Assembly (NCBI RefSeq): GCF_007828035.1
Contig: NZ_VITV01000009.1
Span: 62,001 to 126,000 of the forward strand
DNA: 64,000 nt
Reading direction: 5' to 3'
Source of the DNA: Nitrospirillum amazonense
Lineage (GTDB): Bacteria > Pseudomonadota > Alphaproteobacteria > Azospirillales > Azospirillaceae
In this document: positions 34,301-37,404 of the stretch, one piece after another
How the letters are laid out: every line of letters begins with the position of its first letter
Position numbering within the stretch: the first letter of the stretch is position 1
Notes under the pieces: generated by a model
Seen by the model: only the letters and a program-made list of their open reading frames with translations
Database searches by the model: none
Told to the model about the DNA's origin: nothing
Position numbers and translations under genes: made by a program

Positions 34301-34643
34301 CGTTGTTGCTCAGCGTGCCTATGGTGCCGAGGTTCTGGATGGCGTAGGCCGTGCTTTGGGCCCACAGGGTGCCGCTGTTGGAAAGGGTGCCGACACTGCC
34401 CGCGCTCGACACGGAGAGTGCCACGACGCTGGTGGTCGCGGTGTGCACCGTGCCGGTATTGGTGACGGTGATGTTCGCACCACCTGTCACCACGAAACTG
34501 GTGGAGGTCGGGCCGGAGATGACGGTGTCGCTGGAAATGGTGGTTTGCGCCTGGGAGGGCCGGGGCATGGACAGGGCGACGCCCATCGCCAGCAGGGAAG
34601 AGCCGGCCAGCAGAGCCTTGGCGGAAGTCACACGCTTCATCAT
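10353..34643 (-). CDS. Giant type Va autotransporter, about 8,096 residues, modular beta-helix passenger
   Basis: One uninterrupted frame of 24.3 kb. N terminus: MMKRVTSAKALLAGSSLLAM... with cleavage likely after PSQA, a Sec signal peptide; GGGGGTGGGG lies just upstream of ATG 34643, so longer starts are rejected. Passenger: about 24 homologous modules, each opening with a NDYIGGTL-type motif, then a variable number of short repeats of the type GTLTNSGTI, a GG-x-GTVGTLTG element, a block like FASGNLLLNDTINVTGHTLVNSGASL, an ITGAYSQSAGTL element, and VSGAASITGG/TGNYLVG/TLVAGGAGSDY. This should fold as a very long parallel beta-helix rich in Gly, Ser, Thr and Asn; I saw no cysteine. A helical linker (about 11220-11480) precedes the C-terminal barrel domain (about 10356-11200), ending in the aromatic RASWDF. 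Typical autotransporters are 700-3,000 residues. Role unknown; adhesion or aggregation is likely. Confidence 0.93.
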   Translation of the reverse strand: MMKRVTSAKALLAGSSLLAMGVALSMPRPSQAQTTISSDTVISGPTSTSFVVTGGANITVTNTGTVHTATTSVVALSVSSAGSVGTLSNSGTLWAQSTAYAIQNLGTIGTLSNNGLIQGGGSPALQNENTIGLVMITSIGTFTGHSGIHNIGGASIGTILNSGTIATDGSGIALANDGVIGSLVNATGGRIFGANTAHAINNTGVIGYLSNAGTIGSAGYTAIRNVGGVINTLVNSGSIVATSLAISSGSIGTLINTGLISAPVAFGGGTVDTLSNSGTIAGNIGQTIGTLIGGSGTTVGTFTGYAGTQGVLNVSNNLVLASGNILLNDTINASNGTGNNSGSDWSIVNAGAMLTVNSIVTVIGTYVQSSGATLSLATGGQLVVTDGATVAGTVAATLSATGNYLADSGVTLVSSPSASDYSAVIARITTVSSVAGAGFSVDGNSLLLTVTNDYVGGTLGSLSNGGTISGVASGVYIAPTGTVSTLTNSGTISGSVRGFAIDSTLVGSQVGGSVGTLSNAGTLSGGSMGVYMADGSHIDRIVNSGVIRGTTSAGMGLFGSVGTLINSVTGTILSTNSTAVGVGGQGLGQLTNNGLISGAVGGIIVLTSLDQLSNAGTINAVTAVNSSGTIGTITNSGQIIGTHLGISVNGGTVGTINNSGTIAGATALFIASGATLGPVANSGLIAGKILNASANALTISGGTGATIGTLTGQTVTNMGSIVNTLSNLVFASGNLLLNDTINVTGHTVVNSGASLTLTSIVSIAGGYTQGASGMLNLAGGELVVSGAASITGTVLAASAAGNYTVGSRTLVAAGGGGDYSGVVAGASITGLAATLGGDGANNLLLTVTNDYIGGTLTSLGNAGTISGAKYAAYVGGTLGSLNNSGVLFGGVLGGGVYVTGTLGTLVNGSVGTISGSSNGVHIEATGTVGTLSNSGSVSAGFGGGVANLGTIGLLNNTGTGTITGGSAVQNNAGGTIGTLINSGVIGSTFFAVRNSGSMGRLDNSGTIVGRNVAFLNDPGAVIDTLVNSGVMRGTSGSGSSALYSAGTVGTLINSGLIQASKAVALYGPLGGLRNSGTIAGAIINSGGGALTISGGTGGTVGTLTGATLTNQGTLTSTSDVVFAGGALVLNDSISAGGFTVTNSGASLTLTTIVSITGAYTQGAAGTLSLTPGTSGLVVSGAASIAGTIAAGLSSTGNYTVGASTLVAGGTGSDYTAAALAGSVTGLSIGLSADGANHLLLTIANDYIGGTLASLGNSGTIIGSHALFVAASGSLGTFTNSGTLAGDHGSDEAVFVAGTIGQLTNTSGATLVSPGYRSVDIASTGRIGTLSNDGYLNGSQGIHNAGSIGTLTNSSSGLIQGITAISNAAGASIGVLNNRGTIQADATAVTIGGTIGVLNNSGTLKGYTALVIGGALGTLVNSGVIQGGIINNGAGDLTVMGGTAGTVGTLAGNITNTNGTLLFAGGSLRLNGGIDADGQTVVNTGASLTLSTIVNVTGDYSQGASGTLSVGTGTELVVSGAASIAGTVLAGLSSTGNYIVGSSTLVAGGAGSDYASATLGGTVTGLAAAVADDGANNLLLTITNDYVGGTLASLANTGSVGADKAAVYVGHSGSVGTITNAGTFSATTIAVSIASGGHVGTFINSVGATLLGQGAAYSAAGFENYGTVGTLINAGYIMGGSVGVSNLGVMGLLNNSGTIVGQSWGVYGDYYGTIVNSGTIIAHSGPALKNTNTLGTIINQGTITGPTALKLDGRVDALLNSGTIAGTAALRIASSIGTFVNSGVIAGRISNSADDLTIVGGSNGTVGTLTGYAASSQGTLISAADVVFAGGALMLNDSIVASGQTVLNTGATLGIGSVVSITGAYQQGASGALDLSAGGELVVSDVAVISGTVLAASAAGNYTVGSRTLVAAGGGGDYSGVVAGASITGLAATLGGDGANNLLLTVTNDYIGGTLTSLGNAGTISGAKYAAYVGGTLGSLNNSGVLFGGVLGGGVYVTGTLGTLVNGSVGTISGSSNGVHIEATGTVGTLSNSGSVSAGFGGGVANLGTIGLLNNTGTGTITGGSAVQNNAGGTIGTLINSGVIGSTFFAVRNSGSMGRLDNSGTIVGRNVAFLNDPGAVIDTLVNSGVMRGTSGSGSSALYSAGTVGTLINSGLIQASKAVALYGPLGGLRNSGTIAGAIINSGGGALTISGGTGGTVGTLTGATLTNQGTLTSTSDVVFAGGALVLNDSISAGGFTVTNSGASLTLTTIVSITGAYTQGAAGTLSLTPGTSGLVVSGAASIAGTIAAGLSSTGNYTVGASTLVAGGTGSDYTAAALVGSVTGVAAGLSADGANNLLLTIANDYIGGTLGSLVNSATITGVGNALHVAGTGTVGTLTNSGTLTGSDTGLSNNGSVGTLINSGLISSAVKALGNQSTIGLLINSAGGTILGGTAAGAQNDSSLGTLSNAGLISSGSAGVVDFGTLGLLTNSGSINGGPQGIYIDGNATMGTLMNSGTITAAQSAVQVSGTLDTLVNSGVIANATSAVNVAGTLGTLVNLAGGTISGGNALYLTGTLVNGFSNSGVVRGIIDNETAVTLTITGGAAGTIGTLTGQSGQGTIVSTLGNVVFTAGNMLLNDRILATGHTVINSGASLTLASIVSITGAYTQTAGTLAVTPGTSGLVASDVVTLSGGTVLTSLSSTGNHLSGTYTLVAGAAGSSFAGVTLVGGTITGLSTAGGTVGGTILTLGVQNDYVGTVLASIVNTGTITQGAGAVYVAATGSLGSLSNSGTLFSAIGVDVLGTIGTLVNSGTGTVKGTSASGGGLFVAAGGSIGTLVNSGLVVGTIAAAGLLATLGAHIGEVDNSLTGTIGALSGNVVGMKLLGATIGTVNNAGLISGIGNAAGVYNAGVITGFTNSGTIADSATNTGAVNVAVTGSLIGTIGTLTNSGLIANSSAGVSSSIVALNILGGTIGTVVNSGTISGKTAVRLGGVSNGTVSSNGYLGTLVNSGVIAGTINGRGLNLAGGNGTVGTYTGTAGSIGYLTSAFADVTLSAGDMLWNDNVSVASHTLLNTGADVLLNTVISVTGNYRQSAGTLRLASGAQLSVSGVALLSGGSLVATLSGLTNYIAGQAGATLVAGGAGSSYTGVSVSSGGVFGLAVSGTTSGTNLVVVGANDYVGTLLPTLNNSGSIGGMQTALFVRSTGSIGTVSNSGTLAGVGAVTGYGASIAGTIGTLTNSGLISGDGANGGYGLLNRGTIATLVNTVGGTFAALAGTVGYGLLNQSILNTVINYGLMTGHDGGLQNAGTIQLLDNAAGGTIRSNSASAQQGLRNDGTIVTLLNDGLIGNNYGLFQAAGTIQTLLNNGTIAANASGVYMSAAIGTISNSGTITATHKAIVANAALTALLNSGTLMGTQALAIGAGARVGTISNSGVIQGNIVNSGTVGLTIGGGSGGTVGTLTGASGQGSILNTGADLLFSGGALSLNDNINVGTHTVINSASLTLDSVISIAGHNSLVGSMVTLFGGSFVQNGGTLNIRAGAGQLFAPGSVSITSGRVNVILNDQANYLAGDKFTLVQSESSSVSFTAPVNWVGAHDTMAQGAAFATTLLGWASTLSGSGEYFAYVAYNANDYIGGSIASVSNTGSIGFNTAVYVASTGTLGTLTNSGTLGATVGILNHGTIGSIQNDGLIHSATTAIQGDGSYGTLSNSGTIFSSVIGLSLAGHMDVLANSGLFTIGPDGFQAVYVGGTLGTLANSGRLGGGTASQQAVYIGATGSLGTLVNSGTIAGDITNDSAHALILQGGSGTTVGTLTGATGMGTLTSTLANVTLASGNLALNDAVTVTGHTLVNSGASVRLDSIVTVTGDYNQSAGGLTVAAGTSRLVVTGAASLSGGSVVASLSSIANYLVGTLVGTLVTGNASSDYAGVQADGGFVALRTSTVSGGGAISLLATAISDYIGGTLATLTNSGSIGAGVPLYVAATGSVGTVLNNGTLTGATPLQNDGVIATLTNTTLGTIAGNFLGLVNNGTIGIFNNAGLISSTSLPAVSNAGGIATLNNSGLIQGLSGGISDSGSIGTLDNSGSIAGGRAVAVNGTLGLLNNSGHLVAGGSTALYIASGGTLASLVNSGTVQGNIVNAGTRPLTISGGTNTGQAGLLTGATLTNVGTITSTGANLVFAGGYLSLNDQIDVGGQTVVNSGAGLTLGTHIAITGNYTQTGGGLVLTPGTGLLSVSGVASISGGNVVALLDAGGNYLVGTVAGTVVQGGAGSDYTGVTVASTIGNLVLAGTTATIGGAVDLLLNPRSDYVGGTLATLTNTSTISGVTIPVNVASSGQVGTLTNSALLSGRLYGILNQGTIGQLDNSGTATGSIGLYNLGSIGTVLNAGALLDAPGPLAGGVNNGGTIDALINQGAISGAPYGVYNSRTIGTLANSGTISGRTALFNRSGATLGTITNSGLIAGNIVNLATQDLVFAGGTGGTVGTLAGTTQGTLGTLSNTLGNVVFASGAVAMNDVVTVTGHTLVNSGAALTLGTVIGVTGAFSQSAGTLVLGAGAQLAVSGAASITGGTVLAGLSGTGIYLAGGGTTLVTGTTGSSYLGASVQATGASGLTSAGTISGTSLLLAFDSDYVGVGLTTLVNTISVSGVTQALHVAAGGSIGTLLNSGTLGGTNAALYIAGTVGLVANTGLIQGDIVNGGGTLTVTGGGFGTLGTLTGQFGLGSITNTGGDLVFAGGNLVLNDAINASGHTVVNSGASLTLPGSVSITGAYRQTGGTLALNAGISPLTVNGAASIGGGTVLGLVDAGGNYLVGASYTLVRGGAGSSYVGATVTDTVAGLATGGLTAGQTLLMTIANDYVGGTLATLSNTGTLSVGTGMVVAATGSVGTLANAGTINGTWGIHNMGSVGTLLNSALISVAGTGILNNGGVGLLVNSGTLLADGTNGLYNGGSIGTLVNSGRLVSSQVSAGSGTPAAVGNQGTIGVLSNSGVISGPVALVNAGTIGLLSNSGTIAGDIQNSGGIDLTIAGGSAGTVGTLTGYTGVGTLTGGGANVVLASGSLLLNDLVDVGGGTLVNSGASVRLDSLISVTGAYSQSAGTLALSSGAGQLSVSGAALMTGGTVALAGIVSTDNVLAGSGGGLVVAGGAGSTFTGLTYASPVSGLELTGSVGGNSLYLLTLNDYLGGVQGSLLSTGTLSANNAVYVAASGSVGTLTNAGALLGTIAAVNNLGSIGTLVNQGMLSGVTAFSNAATATLGTLVNSGTISGNIVNLSARDLVLMGGDTVTGTLTGGSIGNTASNLVVAGGQLALGDAIDVGGHTVVNSGATLRLDTAVSITGAYSQTGGMLALGTLGELVATGAASISGGLVQVSLSSAANYLASSLTTVVAGGVGSSYAGATVTAAGTIAGLGLATSIMGDNLVLAIANDYIGGTLATLTNSGLLAASTAVYIATGGSLGTLVNSGVIQGNIVNASANALTIAGGIGTLAGTLAGAGGGIGTLTSTLANVVFASGTTRLDDQVNVGGGTVLNGSGATLWVGAPITITGNYSQAASANSALSISAGGGLVVTGAATITAGSVQAGGYSVTGNYLAGGSITTLVSGGAGSRYVTTLVGAGVSGLEVGGSVVGNALLATIGNDYVGGTLATLVNSGSISGGITAVYVAATGSIATLANSGLLAGSAHGIRNLGIIGTLANSGTIGGLLDSGTIGLLSNTGTLSGATALSITGGGTLGTIANSGLISGNIVNASANALTITGGSGTLVGTLTGGSIASALANVVLASGNLALNDQVTATLVNSGASVQLTSIIGVSGGYSQSAGTLGLASGAQLVASGTASLTGGTVIATLSSTANHLLGQIGPTLVAGGAGSSYTGVSVTTSGVTGLSMAGTASGTNLVLVGLNDYIGGTLASIANTGTLSAATAVYIAGTGSLGILANSGVIAGSITNLGAADLTITGGGNGTVGTLTGLSGMGVISSGTANVVFASGALVLNDSVNAGGHALVNSGASLTLAGTIGVTGNYSQTGGSLLVDPATAQLVVSGVASITGGTVRASLSGTGNYLSGSAYTLVQGGAGSNYTGAAITVTGLPGLGGTASIATVGGALDLLLAVTTDYVGGTLGTLSNSGTLSGVTPVYIASTGTLGTLVNSGLIQGGIVNASTNDLTIQGGAGTVVGTLTGQSGQGTITSTQANVVLASGNLTLNDAVNVTGHTLVNSGASVRLTSIVSVTGAYSQSAGTLVAAYGGGQLSVTGAALLTGGTIALSGAPGALNLLAGQGGGTAVVAGGAGSGYSGLSYVSGVTGLELTGSVGGTSLTLVGLNDYVGGTLGTLANGGTIDAGNAVYVVGTGGIGTLSNSGTLAGTANGVRNSGSIGALLNQGLITGATALYNAAGATLGTVTNSGTFRGDIVNLSTGDLVIAGNGTLVGGTISNTASNLVFAGGSQVVGDAINVGGHTVINSGATLALASTLSITGNYSQANGTLALGTLSVVVSGVADITGGMITTAQLDTTGNYVAGIAAGTLVQGGAGSRYSGVSVTSAITGLNAATSVVTIGANVDLLLNIGNDYVGGTLTTLNNTGTITGVTTAAYIGTLGSVGSLSNNGVLQGAEYGVHNLGRVALVANSGTIDGRVGLYNQGSIGTVVNTGALIDTPSVAAAGLNNAGTIGSLLNQGLISGTAYGLFNSATLGAVSNSGTIAGQVAVQNSGTIGGLSNSGTLSGVSRGLSNSGTLGAVANSGLITAVTAVYTSGTLGTIVNSGTIAGNIVNISANALVFTGGSGSTVGTLTGGTITSTLANVELASGNLVLNDQVAVGSGTLVNSGANVLLTNAISVTGNYAQSAGTLAMGIGSGTAGELLVSGNAAFSGGTVAVTALSGSNLIAGQSYTIAEVGGSLTTSGLSAAATGFSATLGTGANGAATDLLLTLLSDYVSGTLGTLTNTGTINAATAVLITSAGSLGTLANSGAIIGNVVNASANDLVIVGGSPNGVNGGTVGGFSGGTIRNSLSNLAFASGAVSLADAIDVTGHTVANTGASLTLASDVAVTGAYSQTAGTLAVSGHVLSVSGAAQVTGGVVDAGMSGTANYLVGDSVTLIRGGDGSTYTGATVVSGLTGLDALGSTSGSNLAAVAGNDYIGAGLATLSVTGTLANTAGGATALYIAGTGTLGSLANSGTISGNVTNVSARDLTITGGGNGTVGVFTGGTIRNTGANVVFASGNVSLGDAIDVGGTHTVSNIGAAIGLAGDVAVTGTYAQSAGSLTVAGHVLTVSGPALVSGGTVSAGVSGVGNYVVGDSVTMIQGGAGSSYTGAVVTSGLTGLDAKGSVSGGTLLAVAGNDYIGASLATLNVTGTLANTAGGATALYIASTGTLGSLANSGAISGNVVNQSARDLTINGGGNGAVGRFTGGTITNTGANVVFASGAVSLGDAITVATHTVSNAGASLTLASDVAVTGNFSQSSGTLATGGHVLSVSGAASVTGGVVNAGVSAVGNYIAGDRVTLIQGGTGSNYAGATVTSGITGLSANAVTSGSTLLAAAGNDYIGASLDTLSVTGTLANTAGGATALYVAATGTLGSLSNSGTISGNVVNLGANDLVVTGAATTTAPGVFTGGTIDNRLSNLRFTSGVVRLADAVNVTGHSVVNSGATLLVNSAVNITGGYSQTAGALVIGATSQTSYGTLVISGGASLTGGSVTLQGAGGNALQAGTYTIAAAGGGLSLSGVSFNATGYTVSSATVTVGGTTDLVVTVAGTATNYTAVGVAQGGAAVGSGAALDQIAALASSSITSTAQVAAFTQQVLAPLAKLSVEAKQVAVAQLAPSQLTPQLTATAVTPTTTAISQHQETVAGLMDGSGKGAAAGSEGREGVIWGEILGGGVLRGTTTEAAGYRASSSGVVLGADWFASDEVMAGLAFSWINSASVGQGVMAGSTTRVGSYQLTAYSVWRPDFADQKLSVEGQVGWGYNHFDQRRVIQFLGARANANYGGEQYLGKVTVGYDLPLAADFTLTPQVSVRAVRLTNHAYDERDAGVANMAIDALVTNAITHEVGVKLDTRIDTGIGRLFPDLRVFWVHDYLNGPIATTGALAGVTFASTTGRPQADGLGVALGATVEQSDGFKLRLEYNGEYRHDYQGHSGVLRASWDF
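12147..13970 (-). repeat. Three tandem short passenger modules, period 606-609 bp
   Basis: The motif encoding NDYIGA-x-L begins at 12147, 12753 and 13362, and the next module begins near 13970, giving units of 606, 609 and about 608 bases (202-203 residues). All three share TLANTAGGATALYIA, a single LANSGTISGNV repeat, FASG-x-VSLGDAI and VSGL/ITGL elements. They are the most regular and shortest modules of the protein and sit next to the linker and barrel. Confidence 0.85.
27601..28976 (-). repeat. Intragenic duplicated segment, copy A
   Basis: Matches 30895-32270 at an exact offset of 3,294 bases (1,098 codons). Within 27693-28976 the two copies encode the same 428 residues and differ at 15 bases, all silent. 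Outside this core the similarity drops quickly: the flanking residues at both ends differ between copies. The copy spans one complete passenger module plus parts of its neighbours. Confidence 0.95.
30895..32270 (-). repeat. Intragenic duplicated segment, copy B
   Basis: Partner of the segment at 27601-28976; the identical-protein core is 30987-32270. In the protein this copy comes first because the gene is on the minus strand. The 1.9 kb between the copies holds different modules, so this is not a simple tandem duplication. Confidence 0.95.
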
Positions 34644-35221
34644 CGTCCCCACCCCCGGTGCGTTGGCGGGTAAGGGAGCGGTGACGGTGCGGTGCAATTC
34701 GGCCCCCAATTGCCTGAATTGCCGTCCCACCCCAAACCTTAGACCTTGCCCCACACGCCGGTACCAATGCCAAACCACGGCGGCCACCTACCCGAAAGGG
34801 AGTAGCCTACACCCGTTTTGCGGGAGATAGCCCCCGCTGTCAATCAAACGATACGAGGCGTCAAAGCCACTCTGAGAAGAGAAGAAAAATTATGTCGGCG
34901 CCTTTTTAAATTGCGCAAAATTGACTGTTTCAGCAAAAATATCACCAGGACACTGGCAATCAAGCCCGCCAAATGTTGAATTATTTGCATTTATGCTTTT
35001 CGGCGGACAGGGAACCCGGCGTTTTCAAAAACCAGCCTGAACACTGGCGTAACTGCAACTTATGAGGGATATGTTCGCTGGCGCGCCGAGAAAGGCATTA
35101 TATCCTTAAGTATAGTGCGGGTGTGGCAACATACGGCCCCAACCGATCACGATGACGCGGCGGCGCTTCCTCCCGCTGGTTGGCGGAAAGATGGGCGCGC
35201 GGGCGCTCGGGAAGGTGACGG
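34644..35221. other. Non-coding AT-rich region upstream of the autotransporter gene
   Basis: 578 bases without a credible gene. The part from about 34840 to 35120 is clearly richer in A and T than the rest of the window (for example CCTTTTTAAATTGCGCAAAA and ATTATTTGCATTTATGC), as expected for a promoter/regulator-binding or nucleoid-protein-binding region. It also holds GGATATG near 35068 and CATTATATCC near 35095, a loose inverted pair. No RNA gene was recognised. Confidence 0.6.
34815..34843 (-). promoter_or_regulatory. Candidate promoter for the giant autotransporter gene
   Basis: On the minus strand a perfect TTGACA (34838-34843) is followed after 17 bases by CAAAAC, a weak -10 match. 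This would leave a leader of about 170 bases before the ATG at 34643. The -35 is convincing, the -10 is not. Confidence 0.35.
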
Positions 35222-35866
35222 TCAGCGCCAGGCGTAATTGAAGCTGAGGGAGATGCGTTCCTCATCCGCGCGGTTCAGCGCCACCTCATGCCGCAGCCAG
35301 CTTTCCCACATCAGCAGGGTGCCTTCCTGCGGCGCCACGGCAATGGTGGGCTGCAGCGTACGGTCGGCCTTGGCCTTGCGCGGCGGGGCGGCCATCATGA
35401 AGGGCAGGCGCGGGTCCTCGAACTTCAGGACGGAGGCACCCGCCGGCACTCGCACATAATAGGTGCCGCTGATGACGCTGTTGGGATGGATGTGCGACCC
35501 GTGGAAGCCGCCGGGGTCCAGAACGTTGATCCACAGGCTGTCCAGTTCCAGCTTGCGCCCGCCAAGGTCCCATTCCTGAACCTTGGCGAAGGCCTTGGCA
35601 TGGCGGTCCAGCTGGGCCTTCAGCTTCTTCAGGACGGGGAAGCGCCAGATGAGATCGTCCAGCGAGGCGTAGCTGGTGTAGCCGGTGTAGCCATGCTTGT
35701 CCGACCAGCGCCGACCGGCCCCGTCATCTTCCGCCGCCGTCAGGCAGCAGGCCGCCACCTCTTCGTTCAGGGGCAGCATCTCCGCCAGTTCGGCCCGGTA
35801 GACGCGGGTGACGAACAGGGTATCGATGGTGGTAGCGGGCGCAGAGGCGGGGGTGTCGTCGGTCAT
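35222..35866 (-). CDS. TIGR02466-like putative 2OG-Fe(II) oxygenase
   Basis: 214 residues resembling the TIGR02466 family of predicted 2-oxoglutarate/iron oxygenases. The conserved core is visible: LDPGGFHGSHIHPNSVISG with likely metal-binding His, GTYYVRVPAGASVLKFEDPR, then SWLRHEVALNRADEERIS with a second His and the Arg that would hold 2-oxoglutarate, ending in SFNYAWR. The substrate is unknown for the family. ATG 35866 (MTDDTPAS) is preferred; a TTG at 35902 would add 12 residues. It lies upstream of, and in the same direction as, the autotransporter, but 578 bases separate them, so shared transcription is doubtful. Confidence 0.78.
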   Translation of the reverse strand: MTDDTPASAPATTIDTLFVTRVYRAELAEMLPLNEEVAACCLTAAEDDGAGRRWSDKHGYTGYTSYASLDDLIWRFPVLKKLKAQLDRHAKAFAKVQEWDLGGRKLELDSLWINVLDPGGFHGSHIHPNSVISGTYYVRVPAGASVLKFEDPRLPFMMAAPPRKAKADRTLQPTIAVAPQEGTLLMWESWLRHEVALNRADEERISLSFNYAWR

Positions 35867-36015
35867 GCCCTGGGCTTTAGCCGGGCGGCGCCGTGGCGTC
35901 AATCACGCCGGGAAAAAAGGCCGGCGTGTCCCCGCACCACCCGCCTAGGCCGAAAACAGTAGGCTGCGGGCCCCGGCGCTTTGGGTATAAAGGAACCCCC
36001 TGGGGGCGTCCGCCC

Positions 36016-36045
36016 TTATCACCAGGGCCCTTGTCACCAGGGCAT
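36016..36045. repeat. Two tandem 15-base repeats upstream of the Bcr/CflA-type gene
   Basis: TTATCACCAGGGCCC (36016-36030) is followed directly by TTGTCACCAGGGCAT (36031-36045), 12 of 15 bases identical. The pair lies about 80 bases before the MFS start and could be a regulator-binding site or a simple slippage product. Confidence 0.5.
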
Positions 36046-36126
36046 GTCCCAAAACGAAGATCGGCCCAGGTACCCGCCCCGCATGCGGATGCCCTGGGAC
36101 CGGCACCGCCCACGGAACGCGCATCC

Positions 36127-37380
36127 ATGCAGTTGGCCACCGACGCGCCACCGCCGGACGTCCGCAAGGACGATCCCCATGCCGGCATCGGCTTCACCGA
36201 ATTTGTCCTGATGGTCTCGGCCATGATGGCCATGAACGCGCTGGGCACCGACAGCATGCTGCCGGCGCTGGGCCAGATCGGCCGCTCGCTGGACGTGGTG
36301 GACGAACCGCGCTGGCAGTGGATCGTCACGGCCTTCCTGCTGGGCTTCGGCGGGGCGCAGATCCTGTATGGCCCCATCTCCGACCGGTACGGCCGCCGGC
36401 CCATCCTGCTGTGGGGCATCGTGTTCTATGCCCTGGGCAATCTGGCGGCGGCGCTGGCCCCGACGTTCGAGCTGCTGCTGGCCGTGCGCGTGGTGCAGGG
36501 CATCGCCGTCGCCTCCACCCGCATCGTCGTCGTGTCCGTGGTGCGTGACTGCTACGCCGGGCGCCAGATGGCGCGCGTCATGTCGCTGGCCTTCATGATC
36601 CTGCTGGCCGTGCCCATCCTGGCGCCCAGCCTGGGGCAGCTGATCATGCTGGTGGCACCATGGCGGGCCATCTTCGCCTGCCTGGCGGCCTATGCCCTGG
36701 CGGTGGTCCTCTGGCTGTGGCGCCGCCTGCCGGAAACGCTGCACCCGGAATACCGCCGGCCCATCGACGTGCCCACCATCCTGTCCGCCGCCCGGCAGAC
36801 GGTGACGGACCGTCAGGCCATCGGCTACACCCTGGCGCAGACCCTGATGATCAGCGCCGTCTTCGCCTACCTCAACAGCATGCCGCCCATCTTCGACCAG
36901 GTGTTCAAGGCGCCGCAGCTGTTCCCGCTGATCTTCGCGCTGACCGGCATGTCGCTGGCGGTGTCGGCGCTGCTGAACGCCCGCATCGTCGTCCGCCTGG
37001 GGACCCGGCGCCTGTCGCACAGCGCCCTGCTGGGCTTCATCCTGTTCACCGGCATCCACACCATCATCGCCCGGCATGGGGAAAGCCTGCCCGTCTTCAC
37101 CGTGCTGCAGGCCCTGACCATGTTCTGCTTCGGCCTGGCGACCAGCAACTTCGGCGCCATGGCCATGGAACCGGTGGGTGCCATCGCCGGCACCGCCGCC
37201 TCGGTCCAGGGGTTCATCAGCACGGTGCTGGGCGCCCTGGTGGGCTTCGTCATCAGCCAGCACTTCGACGGCACCACCCTGCCGCTGGTCGGCGGGTTCC
37301 TGTGTTGCGGCGTCGGCGCCCTGGCCATCGTGCTGGTGACGGAACGCTTCCAGCTGTTCCACCCGCGCATGGGGAAATGA
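36127..37380 (+). CDS. MFS drug-resistance transporter of the Bcr/CflA type
   Basis: 417 residues with about 12 membrane helices. The N terminus (FVLMVSAMMAMNALGTDSMLPAL) and the loop 2-3 signature DRYGRRPILLWG match the Bcr/CflA subfamily of proton-driven exporters; RVVQGIAVASTRIVVVSVVRD in helix 4 corresponds to antiporter motif C region. Likely role is export of small toxic or waste compounds across the inner membrane. ATG 36127 fits the family length; frame upstream is open but encodes a low-complexity stretch that does not resemble a transporter. The ribosome site is weak. It is convergent with the cupin gene. Confidence 0.87.
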   Translation: MQLATDAPPPDVRKDDPHAGIGFTEFVLMVSAMMAMNALGTDSMLPALGQIGRSLDVVDEPRWQWIVTAFLLGFGGAQILYGPISDRYGRRPILLWGIVFYALGNLAAALAPTFELLLAVRVVQGIAVASTRIVVVSVVRDCYAGRQMARVMSLAFMILLAVPILAPSLGQLIMLVAPWRAIFACLAAYALAVVLWLWRRLPETLHPEYRRPIDVPTILSAARQTVTDRQAIGYTLAQTLMISAVFAYLNSMPPIFDQVFKAPQLFPLIFALTGMSLAVSALLNARIVVRLGTRRLSHSALLGFILFTGIHTIIARHGESLPVFTVLQALTMFCFGLATSNFGAMAMEPVGAIAGTAASVQGFISTVLGALVGFVISQHFDGTTLPLVGGFLCCGVGALAIVLVTERFQLFHPRMGK

Positions 37381-37404
37381 CCGCCGCCCGGCCTTTTCGG
37401 CGAA

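Noticed and set aside
34644-34787. A 48-codon N-terminal extension of the autotransporter
   Set aside because: It would bury the signal peptide inside the protein; the ATG at 34643 has a G-rich ribosome site and gives a standard signal peptide.
10386-34830. Many long plus-strand open frames (200 to 875 codons) across the giant autotransporter gene
   Set aside because: They are the antisense image of a repetitive GC-rich gene: their translations are low-complexity Gly/Ala/Arg/Gln/Asp or Pro/Val/Leu strings, many start mid-module and none shows a known domain or ribosome site pattern.
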